A program made the translations under genes and the position numbers. 30,220 nt of DNA, from NCBI GenBank assembly GCA_913046825.1, contig CAJWTF010000035.1:1-30220 (forward strand), written 5' to 3'. The stretch comes from an uncultured Rickettsiales bacterium (GTDB lineage: Bacteria > Pseudomonadota > Alphaproteobacteria > UBA8366). The notes beneath the pieces were generated by a model that was not told the DNA's origin, did not search any database, and saw nothing but the letters and a program-made list of their open reading frames with translations. This document shows, one piece after another, positions 16,477 through 24,845 of this stretch (position 1 is the first letter of the stretch; each line of letters starts with the position of its first letter).

Positions 16477-16803
16477 TTAAAAGGATAGAGAAACCCGGTA
16501 TAAATAATTTTTAAAACCTGCGCTCAAGAGCAAATCCATACTGGCGTTAGCCACGGCAGGCTTAACTCCCACCCCAGCGAGTTTGCTGGAGGATTTGAAC
16601 CAGACATAACAGCATCAGTTCCTCGACTCTTGCATCCGGCAGAAGAAAAAGAACGACAGCATTTGCTCCTGCACCTTGAAGAACGAGCCGCAGACCACTC
16701 AACTAACGGCGTCACCTACTTTATCGGTGGTCAGACCAGCGGCAGCGTATTTTTGACGACGAACTTGGCAACTTGCTTGAAGCGATTTTGGAACTTCAAA
16801 CGA
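16477..16803. other. Region of possible decayed coding sequence
   Basis: About 330 bp after the thioesterase gene. The plus strand is open from about 16513 to 16815 in one frame (LLHPAEEKERQHLLLHLEER, then NGVTYFIGGQTSG) but has no start codon with a binding site. Adjacent frames also carry protein-like stretches (SKSILALATAGLTPTPASLL, DDELGNLLEAILELQTTIP). This suggests an old frameshifted gene that I cannot identify. Confidence 0.35.
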
Positions 16804-17760
16804 CTATACCGGTGACACGACGCGAATCGGATTTCCGTCAAGCCATGCGCAGACGTCTTCTAAACAATCACCGTATCTGGCCGCAAAATTCTCATAGGTA
16901 CGCCCACCGATATGTGATGTAACAAGCACGTTCGGCAATCGGCGGAACGGATGTGTATCCGGCAAGGGTTCGACTTCGAACACGTCGAGGCCCGCTCCCG
17001 CAATTCGGTTTCCTTCCAGAGCCGCAATTAGAGCCGCTTCATCAACAATTGGACCGCGCGATGTGTTGATCAGATAGGACGACGATTTCATCGACGCTAG
17101 ATCGTTAACCGAAACCAGTCCACGGGTGCGCTCCCCTAAGATCACGTGGATCGACAGGACATCCGATTCGCGAAACAGCGTTTCCTTGTCGACTTTACGG
17201 ACGCCGACGTCGCGACAGCGCTCCTCGGTCAGATTTTTACTCCAAGCAATCACCTCCATATCTAAGGCCTGGCCAACCCGTGCAACGCCGGAGCCCAAAG
17301 TACCGAGGCCCAAAACACCAAGCGTCTTACCCGTTAATCCCAAGGGCAGTCCCGCCCCCCATCCGCCTCTGCGGATAGCAGCGTCCTCTTGCGGCAGACG
17401 CTTTATCAAACCCAAAATCAGCGCCCAAGCAAGTTCTACCGTGCCATTGGTAGAGCCATAACCCGTCCCACACACCGTCACTCCTTGCGCATCCAATGCG
17501 GTCAGATCAAGGGCCGCATTTCGCGCCCCGTGAAAAACGAGTAATTTTAAGTTCGGTAGGGTATTGACGAGCGCCTGGTCAAACACCGTCTCTTCCCGGG
17601 CAGTGACAATAATTTCATAGGGTTGCAGCCGCGCCGCCGCTTCCAGTTCATCCGTAAGTTGATCGTGGAAGACATCGATTTCGACGCTGTCCGGCAACCG
17701 TCCCCAGTCCGCTGTTTTCAGCGCCAATTCTTGATAATCGTTTATTATAGCTAGGCGCAC
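16804..17760 (-). CDS. D-2-hydroxyacid dehydrogenase family protein
   Basis: A 318-residue NAD(P)-dependent dehydrogenase of the phosphoglycerate/D-lactate dehydrogenase family that interconverts a 2-oxoacid and its D-2-hydroxyacid. The Rossmann motif is LGVLGLGTLGSG. Catalytic residues are Arg235 in INTSRGPIVD, Glu264 in VFEVEPLP and His283 in SHIGGRT. The start is GTG 17760 (VRLAIINDYQ), because AGAGGA lies 8 nt before it; the longer frame to GTG 17784 would place that binding site inside the gene. It is followed upstream by tRNA-Phe on the same strand. The exact acid is unknown. Relatives in alphaproteobacteria act on glyoxylate, phosphoglycerate and others, and the short form without ACT domain argues against SerA. 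Confidence 0.92.
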   Translation of the reverse strand: MRLAIINDYQELALKTADWGRLPDSVEIDVFHDQLTDELEAAARLQPYEIIVTAREETVFDQALVNTLPNLKLLVFHGARNAALDLTALDAQGVTVCGTGYGSTNGTVELAWALILGLIKRLPQEDAAIRRGGWGAGLPLGLTGKTLGVLGLGTLGSGVARVGQALDMEVIAWSKNLTEERCRDVGVRKVDKETLFRESDVLSIHVILGERTRGLVSVNDLASMKSSSYLINTSRGPIVDEAALIAALEGNRIAGAGLDVFEVEPLPDTHPFRRLPNVLVTSHIGGRTYENFAARYGDCLEDVCAWLDGNPIRVVSPV

Positions 17761-17826
17761 TAAATTTTCCTCTCGTCCCGGCACATACCGATTCTATCAA
17801 TTCAGTTGATTACTTGAGAGAGAGAG

Positions 17827-17902
<76 letters not shown>

Positions 17903-18016
17903 ACACGCGCCATTATACCGGCGCACTAATAGAAAAAATTATCCTGGTTGTCCACTGGAAAGGCACGCCCGTATCGCGCTATATGAAAATTAATTGATAT
18001 CTTGCCTCAGATCCCG

Positions 18017-18472
18017 TCAGGAGGAGGAAGCTGAATTAGCGATGCTTTTGACGAGACTGAGGAATTTCTGCTGCACATCTGCGGGTGCCGCCACATAGTT
18101 CCGCACGAGTTCAAGCGTTTCGCGCTTCATCTGGAAGGATTCCTTCCGCTTGTCGTCTTCGTCTTTCGGTTCCACAAATTCCTTGAAGAACCATTGCACC
18201 GGCACAACTAGTACCTGGGAAATTTGCCACAACTTACTGGCGGAAATCCGATTCATGCCACGCTCGTACTTCTGCAACTGCTGGAAGGTAAGTCCGATGG
18301 CATTCGCCAGTTCCGTCTGGCTCAAACCACACAATACCCGGCGTTGCCTAACCCGTTGTCCAACATGGACATCAATCTCACGGGGGCCATCTTCCAAAAC
18401 TGTGCTCCGACGACGACGCGGCTTTGCTCTGGTTTTTTTTGTCTCCGCAGTCGTCTTTGGTGTTTCTGCCAT
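18017..18472 (-). CDS. XRE-family transcriptional regulator
   Basis: A 151-residue DNA-binding protein. Residues 1-30 are basic and disordered (KKTRAKPRRRRS). Residues about 36-95 form the Cro/C1-type helix-turn-helix (RVRQRRVLCGLSQTELANAI, then TFQQLQKYERGMNRISASKL). A helical tail of about 50 residues follows (MKRETLELVRNYVAAPADVQ). This form, with the WFF step after the HTH, is widespread in alphaproteobacteria. GAGGA lies about 6 nt before ATG 18472. It is on the same strand as yacG but 172 bp away, so probably its own unit. Target genes unknown. Confidence 0.9.
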   Translation of the reverse strand: MAETPKTTAETKKTRAKPRRRRSTVLEDGPREIDVHVGQRVRQRRVLCGLSQTELANAIGLTFQQLQKYERGMNRISASKLWQISQVLVVPVQWFFKEFVEPKDEDDKRKESFQMKRETLELVRNYVAAPADVQQKFLSLVKSIANSASSS

Positions 18473-18644
18473 ATTGTCCTCATCATACCGCTATTTCGGC
18501 ACTGGAAACGATTTGGTTTGCTTCGTCTAACACAACCGACTGTCGCGGGAAAATGCGTAAATAAATCATCCCCGGTAAAACGTAGCGCAGTTGGGTTAGC
18601 TGCAACTCATAAACTTAAGGCTGTAATGCCTATTTTGTTTTTCC

Positions 18645-18827
18645 TTAAAGATCATCATCCTTTGCCAATTCGCTCTCAAAATCCTCAAAACTCACCTCTT
18701 CTTCACTCGGCAATCGGTAATTTCCATTGAGCCAACTATCGAGATCAAGGTCCGAACATCTCTTTGAGCAAAACGGTCGATACTGTTTAACACTCGCTTT
18801 GCGACATATCGGACACTTAGCTGTCAT
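18645..18827 (-). CDS. yacG: YacG, zinc-binding DNA gyrase inhibitor
   Basis: A 60-residue protein with a treble-clef zinc site formed by Cys5, Cys8, Cys20 and Cys24 (CPICRK and FCSKRCSDLDL), followed by DSWLNGNYRLP and an acidic tail. This is the full YacG pattern; the E. coli protein binds GyrB and blocks DNA binding by gyrase. Its ATG overlaps the stop of the RNase E/G gene (ATGA), so it is translated with it. It is the last gene of the housekeeping cluster. Confidence 0.95.
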   Translation of the reverse strand: MTAKCPICRKASVKQYRPFCSKRCSDLDLDSWLNGNYRLPSEEEVSFEDFESELAKDDDL

Positions 18828-20221
18828 GTTCCCGTCCGGTCTTCAGTCTCGATCCGAAAACTCGCTTCGTCATTGTCCTCGATCAATGACAGAGCTCCTC
18901 CCAATCGCCGCGTAGTCTCTTTAAAGGCCAGCTCGAACTCTCCGCGCAGCAAAGATGCTAGTCGCGGTGCCGCGATCAAACGGAATCCGCTAGCGCCTTT
19001 TGTCCGCAAGAGTTGCCGAAGCGCGTCGCACGCAAGCACTTCCCTCGAGGGTTGTATCGATCCGGCCTTTCTCTGCGTTAGCAATTCGTGCAGCGCGGGA
19101 CCATCTCTGCGGCGAGTAATTTCTATCAAACCCGCGGCCGTCATTCCTAGCACATCAACAGGAACGGACGAGTCCTTTAACTCCCGCTTCATCGCGTCGA
19201 CCAGCTTACGTTTATGCTCTCGGCGGCGCATTGTAATGAAATCGACGACTATCAAACCGGCCAAATTCCGCAACCGAATCTGTCTCGCAATCTCCATCGC
19301 AGCGGACATATTCGTCGCCAAAATGGCATCGTCGACGCGCCCCTTTGCGCCCGCCGATCCCAAATCGACATCAACGACCGTCAGCGCCTCTGTAAAGTCA
19401 AAGGTTAATCGCGCGCCCCTTGGCAGATCAACGGTTCGGTCAGTCAATTCATCAATTTGATCGGCAATCCCATAGGACTCGAAAATCGGTTCCGCTTCAT
19501 CGTGAAATTGAATATTGGCCGCAATATCAGGCCGTTGCCGCTTCATTCTCGTCGTCAGGTCGAGATAGACTCCACGGTCATCGACCAAAATGATGGATTC
19601 CGATGCCACGCGGTCTCTGAGCGTACGTTCAACCAGGGACGGTGGCGGCAGAAGGCAGGAGGGAACATCGGACGTCTTATCCGTGGCATCGCGCCAGCGG
19701 GCGCGCAGCGCCGTTATCTCAGCCGACAGCACGGCATCGTCGGCATATTGAGCCTGAGTACGTATCGTCCAGCCTTCACCATCCTCCAACCAACTTGTAA
19801 TCCGGGCTTCCAATACGTCACGACGCCGGCCGGATTTCAATGATCGCGGCCAGCGAACATCGTCACCGTCAGGCCGATAGACGAAATAACTGCCGGAGAT
19901 CGATATTTCCCGGCGGATGGTCGGCGCCTTTCCCGAGGCCGCCTCGCGAGCGATTTGGACAATGATCGCCCCTCCTTCATGAAGTGAGGTAGCACGGCTC
20001 AAGAAGGCGTTCTCGCCAATGCCTATATCAATAAAAGCAGCACCCATGCCTTTTTCAATTTTGATCACACGCCCTCGATACACGCCTTCCAAGAGTGGCG
20101 GTTGGGAGATGCTTTCGATCATGAATTCGCGCAATTTGTCGCGACCATCGACAAACGCCATTCGCGTCTCTCCCGGCGATATTTCGACAAGTATATTTTC
20201 CGTCACTGCGCTCACTCCCAT
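18824..20221 (-). CDS. rng: Ribonuclease E/G family protein (RNase G-like)
   Basis: A 465-residue endoribonuclease of the RNase E/G family for mRNA decay and rRNA processing. An S1-like region lies at about 43-80 (EGVYRGRVIKIEKGMGAAFIDIG). The catalytic magnesium sites are Asp284 or Asp286 in VVDVDLGSAG and Asp327 in GLIVVDFITMRRR. The RNase E zinc-link Cys pair and its long C-terminal scaffold are absent, and the usual VDVN(S/T)G is VDVDLGSAG, so this is a short, diverged RNase G-like paralogue. A full RNase E may lie elsewhere. The start could be ATG 20221 (overlapping the maf stop by 10 nt) or GTG 20206, which has GGGAG 8 nt upstream. It lies between maf and yacG. Confidence 0.9.
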   Translation of the reverse strand: MGVSAVTENILVEISPGETRMAFVDGRDKLREFMIESISQPPLLEGVYRGRVIKIEKGMGAAFIDIGIGENAFLSRATSLHEGGAIIVQIAREAASGKAPTIRREISISGSYFVYRPDGDDVRWPRSLKSGRRRDVLEARITSWLEDGEGWTIRTQAQYADDAVLSAEITALRARWRDATDKTSDVPSCLLPPPSLVERTLRDRVASESIILVDDRGVYLDLTTRMKRQRPDIAANIQFHDEAEPIFESYGIADQIDELTDRTVDLPRGARLTFDFTEALTVVDVDLGSAGAKGRVDDAILATNMSAAMEIARQIRLRNLAGLIVVDFITMRRREHKRKLVDAMKRELKDSSVPVDVLGMTAAGLIEITRRRDGPALHELLTQRKAGSIQPSREVLACDALRQLLRTKGASGFRLIAAPRLASLLRGEFELAFKETTRRLGGALSLIEDNDEASFRIETEDRTGT

Positions 20222-20796
20222 CCCAATCCGAACAACAACGTCGCTGTTTCATAGAGAGGTAAACCAACCACGTTCGAATAAGAACCGTTTATCCCGGCGA
20301 CAAAGGCGGCGGCACGGCCCTGGATCGCGTATCCGCCAGCCTTTCCTTGCCACTCACCGCAATCCAAATAGTTTTGCATCTCTTGCTCGCTCAAACGCTT
20401 GAATTTTACCCGGGTCTCGACCATTCGCTCGCCCATCGAACCGTCCGGAGAAATAATCGCCACGCCACCGAAGACGCGATGCGCGCGCCCAGAGAGTAAT
20501 TCTAAACATCGCTTCGCGGTCGCTTCGTCCTCTGTTTTCGGCAGAATGCGCCGTCCGACTCCAACGACCGTATCGGCACCGAGAATCCAAGTTTCGGTCT
20601 CGTGTCCGACTATCTCACGCGCTTTTCCGCGCGCTAGCCGAGCAGCATGCTGGCGGGGCAATTCTGTTGCGAGCGGCGTTTCATCGATATCGGCGGACCG
20701 CACCTCATTTGGTGTAATTCCGATCTGTGCGAGCAATTCAAGCCTCCTCGGAGACGCGGAAGCCAATATCAAGCGAGATGTATGGTCAGAATTCAT
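20212..20796 (-). CDS. maf: Maf family nucleoside triphosphate pyrophosphatase
   Basis: A 194-residue cytoplasmic enzyme that hydrolyses non-canonical or some normal NTPs to NMP and PPi. It has the N-terminal SRLILASASPRRLELLAQIG, the active-site ILGADTVVGVGRRILPKTED and the GKAGGYAIQGRAAAFVAGI and GSYSNVVGLPL signatures. ATG 20796 (MNSDHTSR) is used, 7 codons after an upstream TTG that also opens the frame. No strong ribosome binding site is seen, so coupling to the phosphatase gene 27 nt upstream is likely. It is part of the conserved alphaproteobacterial cluster. Confidence 0.95.
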   Translation of the reverse strand: MNSDHTSRLILASASPRRLELLAQIGITPNEVRSADIDETPLATELPRQHAARLARGKAREIVGHETETWILGADTVVGVGRRILPKTEDEATAKRCLELLSGRAHRVFGGVAIISPDGSMGERMVETRVKFKRLSEQEMQNYLDCGEWQGKAGGYAIQGRAAAFVAGINGSYSNVVGLPLYETATLLFGLGWE

Positions 20797-20823
20797 TCGG
20801 TTCGTATTGCATATCAATCCAGG

Positions 20824-21267
20824 TCACGTATCCAGCGGCGGCGACGACGGAAACCGTTCCCGAATGCGCGCCATTAGTTGATCCCTAACTTGGCGATAGG
20901 CAGCTAAGCAGGAATCACGATTGCCTTCCACGATGCTCGGATCAAACGTATGCCAGAATTCCAGCTCCACCGCCATGGACCGAGTAAGCTCGACGGCGCG
21001 GTGTTGAGCTTCCGGCGACAGCGTAATGATCAGATCGTAATATTCATCTTCCAAATCATCAAAACTTTTTGAGCGATGGCGTGACAAATCAATCCCGATC
21101 TCCTCCAATACCTCAATGGCGAAAGAGTCGACTTTGCCGGACCGCACCCCCACCGAATCGACATAAATTCGATGCCCCTGTAAATGCTTCAGAATGCTTT
21201 CCGCCATGGGAGATCGAAGAGCATTCTCTGTACAGGCAAACAATACCGCTCCGGGAAGGTCACTCAT
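20824..21267 (-). CDS. Low-molecular-weight protein-tyrosine-phosphatase-like protein
   Basis: A 147-residue protein of the LMW-PTP/ArsC-like fold. The P-loop is CTENALRS, with nucleophile Cys12, Arg18 and Ser19 (CX5RS). The general acid is Asp109 in WHTFDPSIVEG. The P-loop lacks the usual Gly-Asn (CxGN) start, as in the alphaproteobacterial group found beside UPF0262. AAGGA lies 7 nt before ATG 21267. Substrate unknown; arsenate reduction is unlikely because the extra ArsC cysteines are not evident. Confidence 0.9.
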   Translation of the reverse strand: MSDLPGAVLFACTENALRSPMAESILKHLQGHRIYVDSVGVRSGKVDSFAIEVLEEIGIDLSRHRSKSFDDLEDEYYDLIITLSPEAQHRAVELTRSMAVELEFWHTFDPSIVEGNRDSCLAAYRQVRDQLMARIRERFPSSPPLDT

Positions 21268-21294
21268 GGACTTGTCCTTGCCGCAACATTCCCA

Positions 21295-21768
21295 TCATCC
21301 CCGGATATGCAGGACACAGACGAGCGTAAATAACCGCCGCGCCGTATCGAAATCGATCTCGACCGTCTCCTTTAAACGCTCACGTAAGATATCGGAGCCT
21401 TCATCGTGCAAGCCTCGCCGCGCCATATCGATGGTCTCGATTTGCGATGGAGTCAGTTTCTTGATCGCGTCGTAATAGCTTTCGCAAATCTGGAAATAAT
21501 CGCGGATCAAACGCCGCAACGGGACCAACGGAACCGACACCTCGCGCATAGAGACATCTTCGGTCGTTCGAATATCCAAAACCAATCTGCTGCGGTCTTC
21601 GACCCGAAGGTGCAAATGGAAGGGCCCGTCCAGTTCGCCAGTTGGCGCAAAATGATTCGATTCCAACAAATCGTAGATCGCTACCGCACGCTCTTGTTCT
21701 ACTTCCGGACTCCTACGGATGATCGACGTCTCATCGATAAAAATTTGCGCGATTTGTTGCTCCGGCAT
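21295..21768 (-). CDS. UPF0262 family protein
   Basis: A 157-residue protein of unknown function found almost only in alphaproteobacteria, just after hisD. Family stretches include SPEVEQERAVAIYDLLESNH, FHLHLRVEDRSRLVLDIR and RRLIRDYFQICESYYDAIKK. The helical C-terminal half has the ARRGLHDEGSDILRERL region. No signal peptide or membrane segment. ATG 21768 lies about 15 nt after the hisD stop with only a weak binding site, so co-translation is likely. Confidence 0.93.
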   Translation of the reverse strand: MPEQQIAQIFIDETSIIRRSPEVEQERAVAIYDLLESNHFAPTGELDGPFHLHLRVEDRSRLVLDIRTTEDVSMREVSVPLVPLRRLIRDYFQICESYYDAIKKLTPSQIETIDMARRGLHDEGSDILRERLKETVEIDFDTARRLFTLVCVLHIRG

Positions 21769-21783
21769 GGCGGGCGCATTAAA

Positions 21784-23076
21784 TCAGGGATCGAGCCGAA
21801 TCGCCACAGAGAGCGCGTGGGCGTCCAAACCTTCGGCTTCAGCGAGTGCGACGGCGGCGGGGCCAATACGACCCAAGCTTTCCCGGTCGCAAGTGACCAT
21901 TGTGGTCCGCTTCATGAAATCGGGCACGCTCAACCCCGAGGAAAACCGTGCGCTCCGCGAAGTCGGCAGTACGTGGTTTGGCCCCGCTACATAGTCACCG
22001 ATGGCTTCAGGCGTGTATCGACCAAGGAAAATGGCACCGGCGTGGGATATCTTCCCAGCTAAAGATTCCGGATTGTCGACGGCTAACTCCAGGTGCTCCG
22101 GCGCGATCCGATCGACCAATTCTGCCGTTTCGTCGAGCGATCCGACAACGATGACCACCCCCTGGTCGCGCCAGCTTTTTGCTGCGGTTTCAGCACGCGG
22201 CAGTGTCGTGAGACGCGCGTCCACCGCCGCCAATACGAGATCCGCGAATTCGGACGAATCGGTTATCAACACCGATTGCGCGGCCGTATCATGTTCCGCT
22301 TGCGACAATAAATCGACTGCAATCCAATCCGGGTCGTTTTCCCTGTCCGCGACGACCAGAATTTCAGACGGCCCCGCAATTAAATCAATACCAACAACGC
22401 CAAACACCCGGCGCTTCGCCGCCGCTACATAGGCGTTACCGGGACCGACGATCTTATCCACCGACCGGATCGTCTCCGTCCCATAGGCCAGCGCCGCCAC
22501 CGCCTGCGCGCCCCCAATACGGTACATCTCACTGACACCCGCAATCTTGGCCGCCGCCAATACCAACGGATTGATCACACCATCAGGTGCCGGAACCACC
22601 ATGACGATGCGTTGCACACCGGCGACGTTGGCTGGGACAGCATTCATCAACACCGAGCTTGGATATGAGGCCGTACCTCCCGGTACGTAAAGGCCGACCG
22701 CATCAAGCGGCGTCCACCGCGCGCCGAGCTTCACACCTTCGCTGTCTTTGAATTCAAGCGCCTCGGGAAGTTGCGTCTCGTGAAAGGCTCGAATGCGGGA
22801 CGCGGCCAGTTCCAGGGCCCTAATCGTCTTCGGATCACACGCTTCAACCGCTTCGTCGATTTGGCGCGGATTGACAGCGAACTCGCTGGGTGACAAGGAA
22901 AGACGGTCGAACTTCTCCGTATACGCCGCCACTGCTTGATCGCCGTTTTGCCGCACATCATTAATAATGGATGCCGCGACCGCGTCGACATCCTCTTCTA
23001 TGTCTCGTTTTGCGGAGACGAAAAGCTCGAAATCGACCTCGAATTTCGGATTTGATGTATCGAGCCTACGCGGCAT
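21784..23076 (-). CDS. hisD: Histidinol dehydrogenase
   Basis: A 430-residue zinc enzyme that makes the last two oxidations of histidine synthesis, L-histidinol to L-histidine with two NAD+. Ligands and catalytic residues match the family closely: Gln259 and His262 in [13 protein letters not shown], Glu327 and His328 in IAPEHLEL, Asp361 in [12 protein letters not shown] and His420 in [11 protein letters not shown]. The start is ATG 23076, because AGAGAGG lies about 6 nt upstream inside the end of hisG. The frame is also open two codons further from a TTG. It overlaps hisG by 11 nt and is followed by UPF0262, as in many alphaproteobacteria. Confidence 0.97.
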   Translation of the reverse strand: MPRRLDTSNPKFEVDFELFVSAKRDIEEDVDAVAASIINDVRQNGDQAVAAYTEKFDRLSLSPSEFAVNPRQIDEAVEACDPKTIRALELAASRIRAFHETQLPEALEFKDSEGVKLGARWTPLDAVGLYVPGGTASYPSSVLMNAVPANVAGVQRIVMVVPAPDGVINPLVLAAAKIAGVSEMYRIGGAQAVAALAYGTETIRSVDKIVGPGNAYVAAAKRRVFGVVGIDLIAGPSEILVVADRENDPDWIAVDLLSQAEHDTAAQSVLITDSSEFADLVLAAVDARLTTLPRAETAAKSWRDQGVVIVVGSLDETAELVDRIAPEHLELAVDNPESLAGKISHAGAIFLGRYTPEAIGDYVAGPNHVLPTSRSARFSSGLSVPDFMKRTTMVTCDRESLGRIGPAAVALAEAEGLDAHALSVAIRLDP

Positions 23077-23728
23077 CGGCAACCTCTCTGAAGCGCTCGA
23101 CCCAACTACCGACTTCGACAGGTCGGGTCTTCAGCGCGGTGCGATTGACGACGAAACGGCTCGAAATCTTGACAATCGTTTCCAATTCTACCAACCCATT
23201 CTCTTCAAGCGTCTTGCCTGTAGAAACAAGATCGACAATCCGCCGACAGAGGCCCAGATTGGGCGCCAGTTCCATAGCGCCGTTCAGTTTGATGCATTCC
23301 GCCTGCACACCCCGGCTCTCGAAGTGTCGTTTGGTGATCCCGGGATATTTCGTGGCGATGCGGATATGGCTCCAACGGCTCGGATCGTCTTCCATGGCCA
23401 TTGCCTTTGGGGCCGCGACCGACAGTCGGCATTTTCCAATATCTAAATCAACCGGCGCATATATCTCCGAATAGTCGAATTCCATCAGCACGTCGTTTCC
23501 GGAAACCCCAAAATGCGCTGCTCCGAACGCGACAAAGGTCGCAACATCGAAACTGCGCACGCGAATTATGCTCAGCTCCGGAATATTGGTGGCGAATTTC
23601 AACAAACGCGAGTCCGGATCATCAAACGCGGGCTCGGGATCGATCCCGGCAGCCCGCACCATCGGCATGACTTCGCGAAGAATACGGCCCTTAGGCAGCG
23701 CTAGTACCAAAGCCTCGTTCGACAACAC
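23066..23728 (-). CDS. hisG: ATP phosphoribosyltransferase, short form
   Basis: About 220 residues, the catalytic subunit for the first step of histidine synthesis (ATP plus PRPP to phosphoribosyl-ATP). Signatures are [18 protein letters not shown]-like [30 protein letters not shown] and the PRPP-binding [22 protein letters not shown]. There is no C-terminal regulatory ACT-like domain, so this is the short HisG that needs HisZ, which is not in the window. The start is uncertain: GTG 23728 (then [14 protein letters not shown]) fits the usual N-terminus. No strong binding site is seen, and the upstream open frame to 23839 runs into the dioxygenase gene. Confidence 0.94.
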   Translation of the reverse strand: MLSNEALVLALPKGRILREVMPMVRAAGIDPEPAFDDPDSRLLKFATNIPELSIIRVRSFDVATFVAFGAAHFGVSGNDVLMEFDYSEIYAPVDLDIGKCRLSVAAPKAMAMEDDPSRWSHIRIATKYPGITKRHFESRGVQAECIKLNGAMELAPNLGLCRRIVDLVSTGKTLEENGLVELETIVKISSRFVVNRTALKTRPVEVGSWVERFREVADAA

Positions 23729-23807
23729 AGTGGAAATCCATTTTGTTCCGGTTTGAGCCGCCCTTATGACACAAGCAATGTCAGGTTTCCAGAGGTCTAG
23801 TATCTCT

Positions 23808-24791
23808 TCAGCCGTTGTAGAACGGCCTCCCCTCTCCACGCAGCCACAACCGAACCAGATGTCGCCGTCGATCGGGCTCCGGCCAATCCGAAAACGCGGT
23901 TCGGCGATGTCCGCATCGGCGATTGTCGACGATCTGAATTTGTCCAGGTTCGAAATAAAACTCCTTCACCATGCGGGGATCATTTAAAATTTCCTCGAAT
24001 GCCTCCAAAGCCTCCTTACCACGCGGGTCGAGCTCCTCACCTGCCCGCTTTTGGCCGTTCATCACTTGAAAATACGATAACCGAGCAATCAATCTTCCCG
24101 CCTTCAACTCAAACATCGGATGGCGTAAAATCCTGATGTCGTCGGGCGAGTGTTCGCGCTGGCGATCGAAGATGAAATCTTCGTAAAGCCGTGATAACAG
24201 TGCCGGATGGCGTTCCCTCATCTCGTTATGTGCGGCATAGAAACTCACCAAACCGCTCACACCGCCTTCCTTCGCCGTCTGCAAGCACAACAACGCCACA
24301 TACCAAGGCGGGCAGCGGTTATAACTATTGTCCGTGTGAAAATTTTGTTTAACGTTCGTAATATCCGGTCGCACCCCATTTCCAGGCTTTTTGCCGGTAT
24401 CACGAACATCGTAGATCATAGTGCCGTCCCATTTCTGTGCGACCGGCCGCTCGATCATCGAACAAAGCAGCCAATAAGCAGCCCTGGCATCATCGTGCTT
24501 CCACCGATCTATCGGAAACCGGTCTATCAAAACGAATCCTGGGCCCTCATCAAGGCAGTGACGAGCCTTCGCAATCAACCGTCGACACTCTGGAAGCTCA
24601 AAATCATCCGACTGCAACGCAGGTAACGGCAACGGGTTCATTCGCAACTCGCCGATGAGGCCTTCAAGCTCTTCTATACAGTCATCGGTAATAACGATAT
24701 GTCCCTTTCCAGGGGGCAAAGTCTCCACTGTCCAGGTGTTGGCTCCATCGAGCTTTTTGTTCAAAACCACGTTTTTTCTCGACGCTTGCAT
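23808..24791 (-). CDS. TauD/TfdA-like Fe(II)/2-oxoglutarate dioxygenase
   Basis: A 327-residue oxygenase. Iron ligands are His152 and Asp154 in [11 protein letters not shown] and His295 in [11 protein letters not shown], with an Arg in [11 protein letters not shown] for 2-oxoglutarate. The N-terminal 90 residues are longer than in TauD and include a segment reminiscent of the gamma-butyrobetaine hydroxylase/clavaminate synthase-like branch. It is separate in sequence from the other TauD-like gene in this window. ATG 24791 begins with no strong binding site. It lies 80 nt upstream of hisG and 54 nt downstream of dctM on the same strand, so it might be read from the TRAP operon promoter. The pairing hints that the transporter brings in its substrate. 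Confidence 0.92.
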   Translation of the reverse strand: MQASRKNVVLNKKLDGANTWTVETLPPGKGHIVITDDCIEELEGLIGELRMNPLPLPALQSDDFELPECRRLIAKARHCLDEGPGFVLIDRFPIDRWKHDDARAAYWLLCSMIERPVAQKWDGTMIYDVRDTGKKPGNGVRPDITNVKQNFHTDNSYNRCPPWYVALLCLQTAKEGGVSGLVSFYAAHNEMRERHPALLSRLYEDFIFDRQREHSPDDIRILRHPMFELKAGRLIARLSYFQVMNGQKRAGEELDPRGKEALEAFEEILNDPRMVKEFYFEPGQIQIVDNRRCGHRRTAFSDWPEPDRRRHLVRLWLRGEGRPFYNG

Positions 24792-24845
24792 TGCGATATT
24801 TTAGCCGGTTGACAGCCTTATGCAGCTGAGGTCGGCATCACTACA

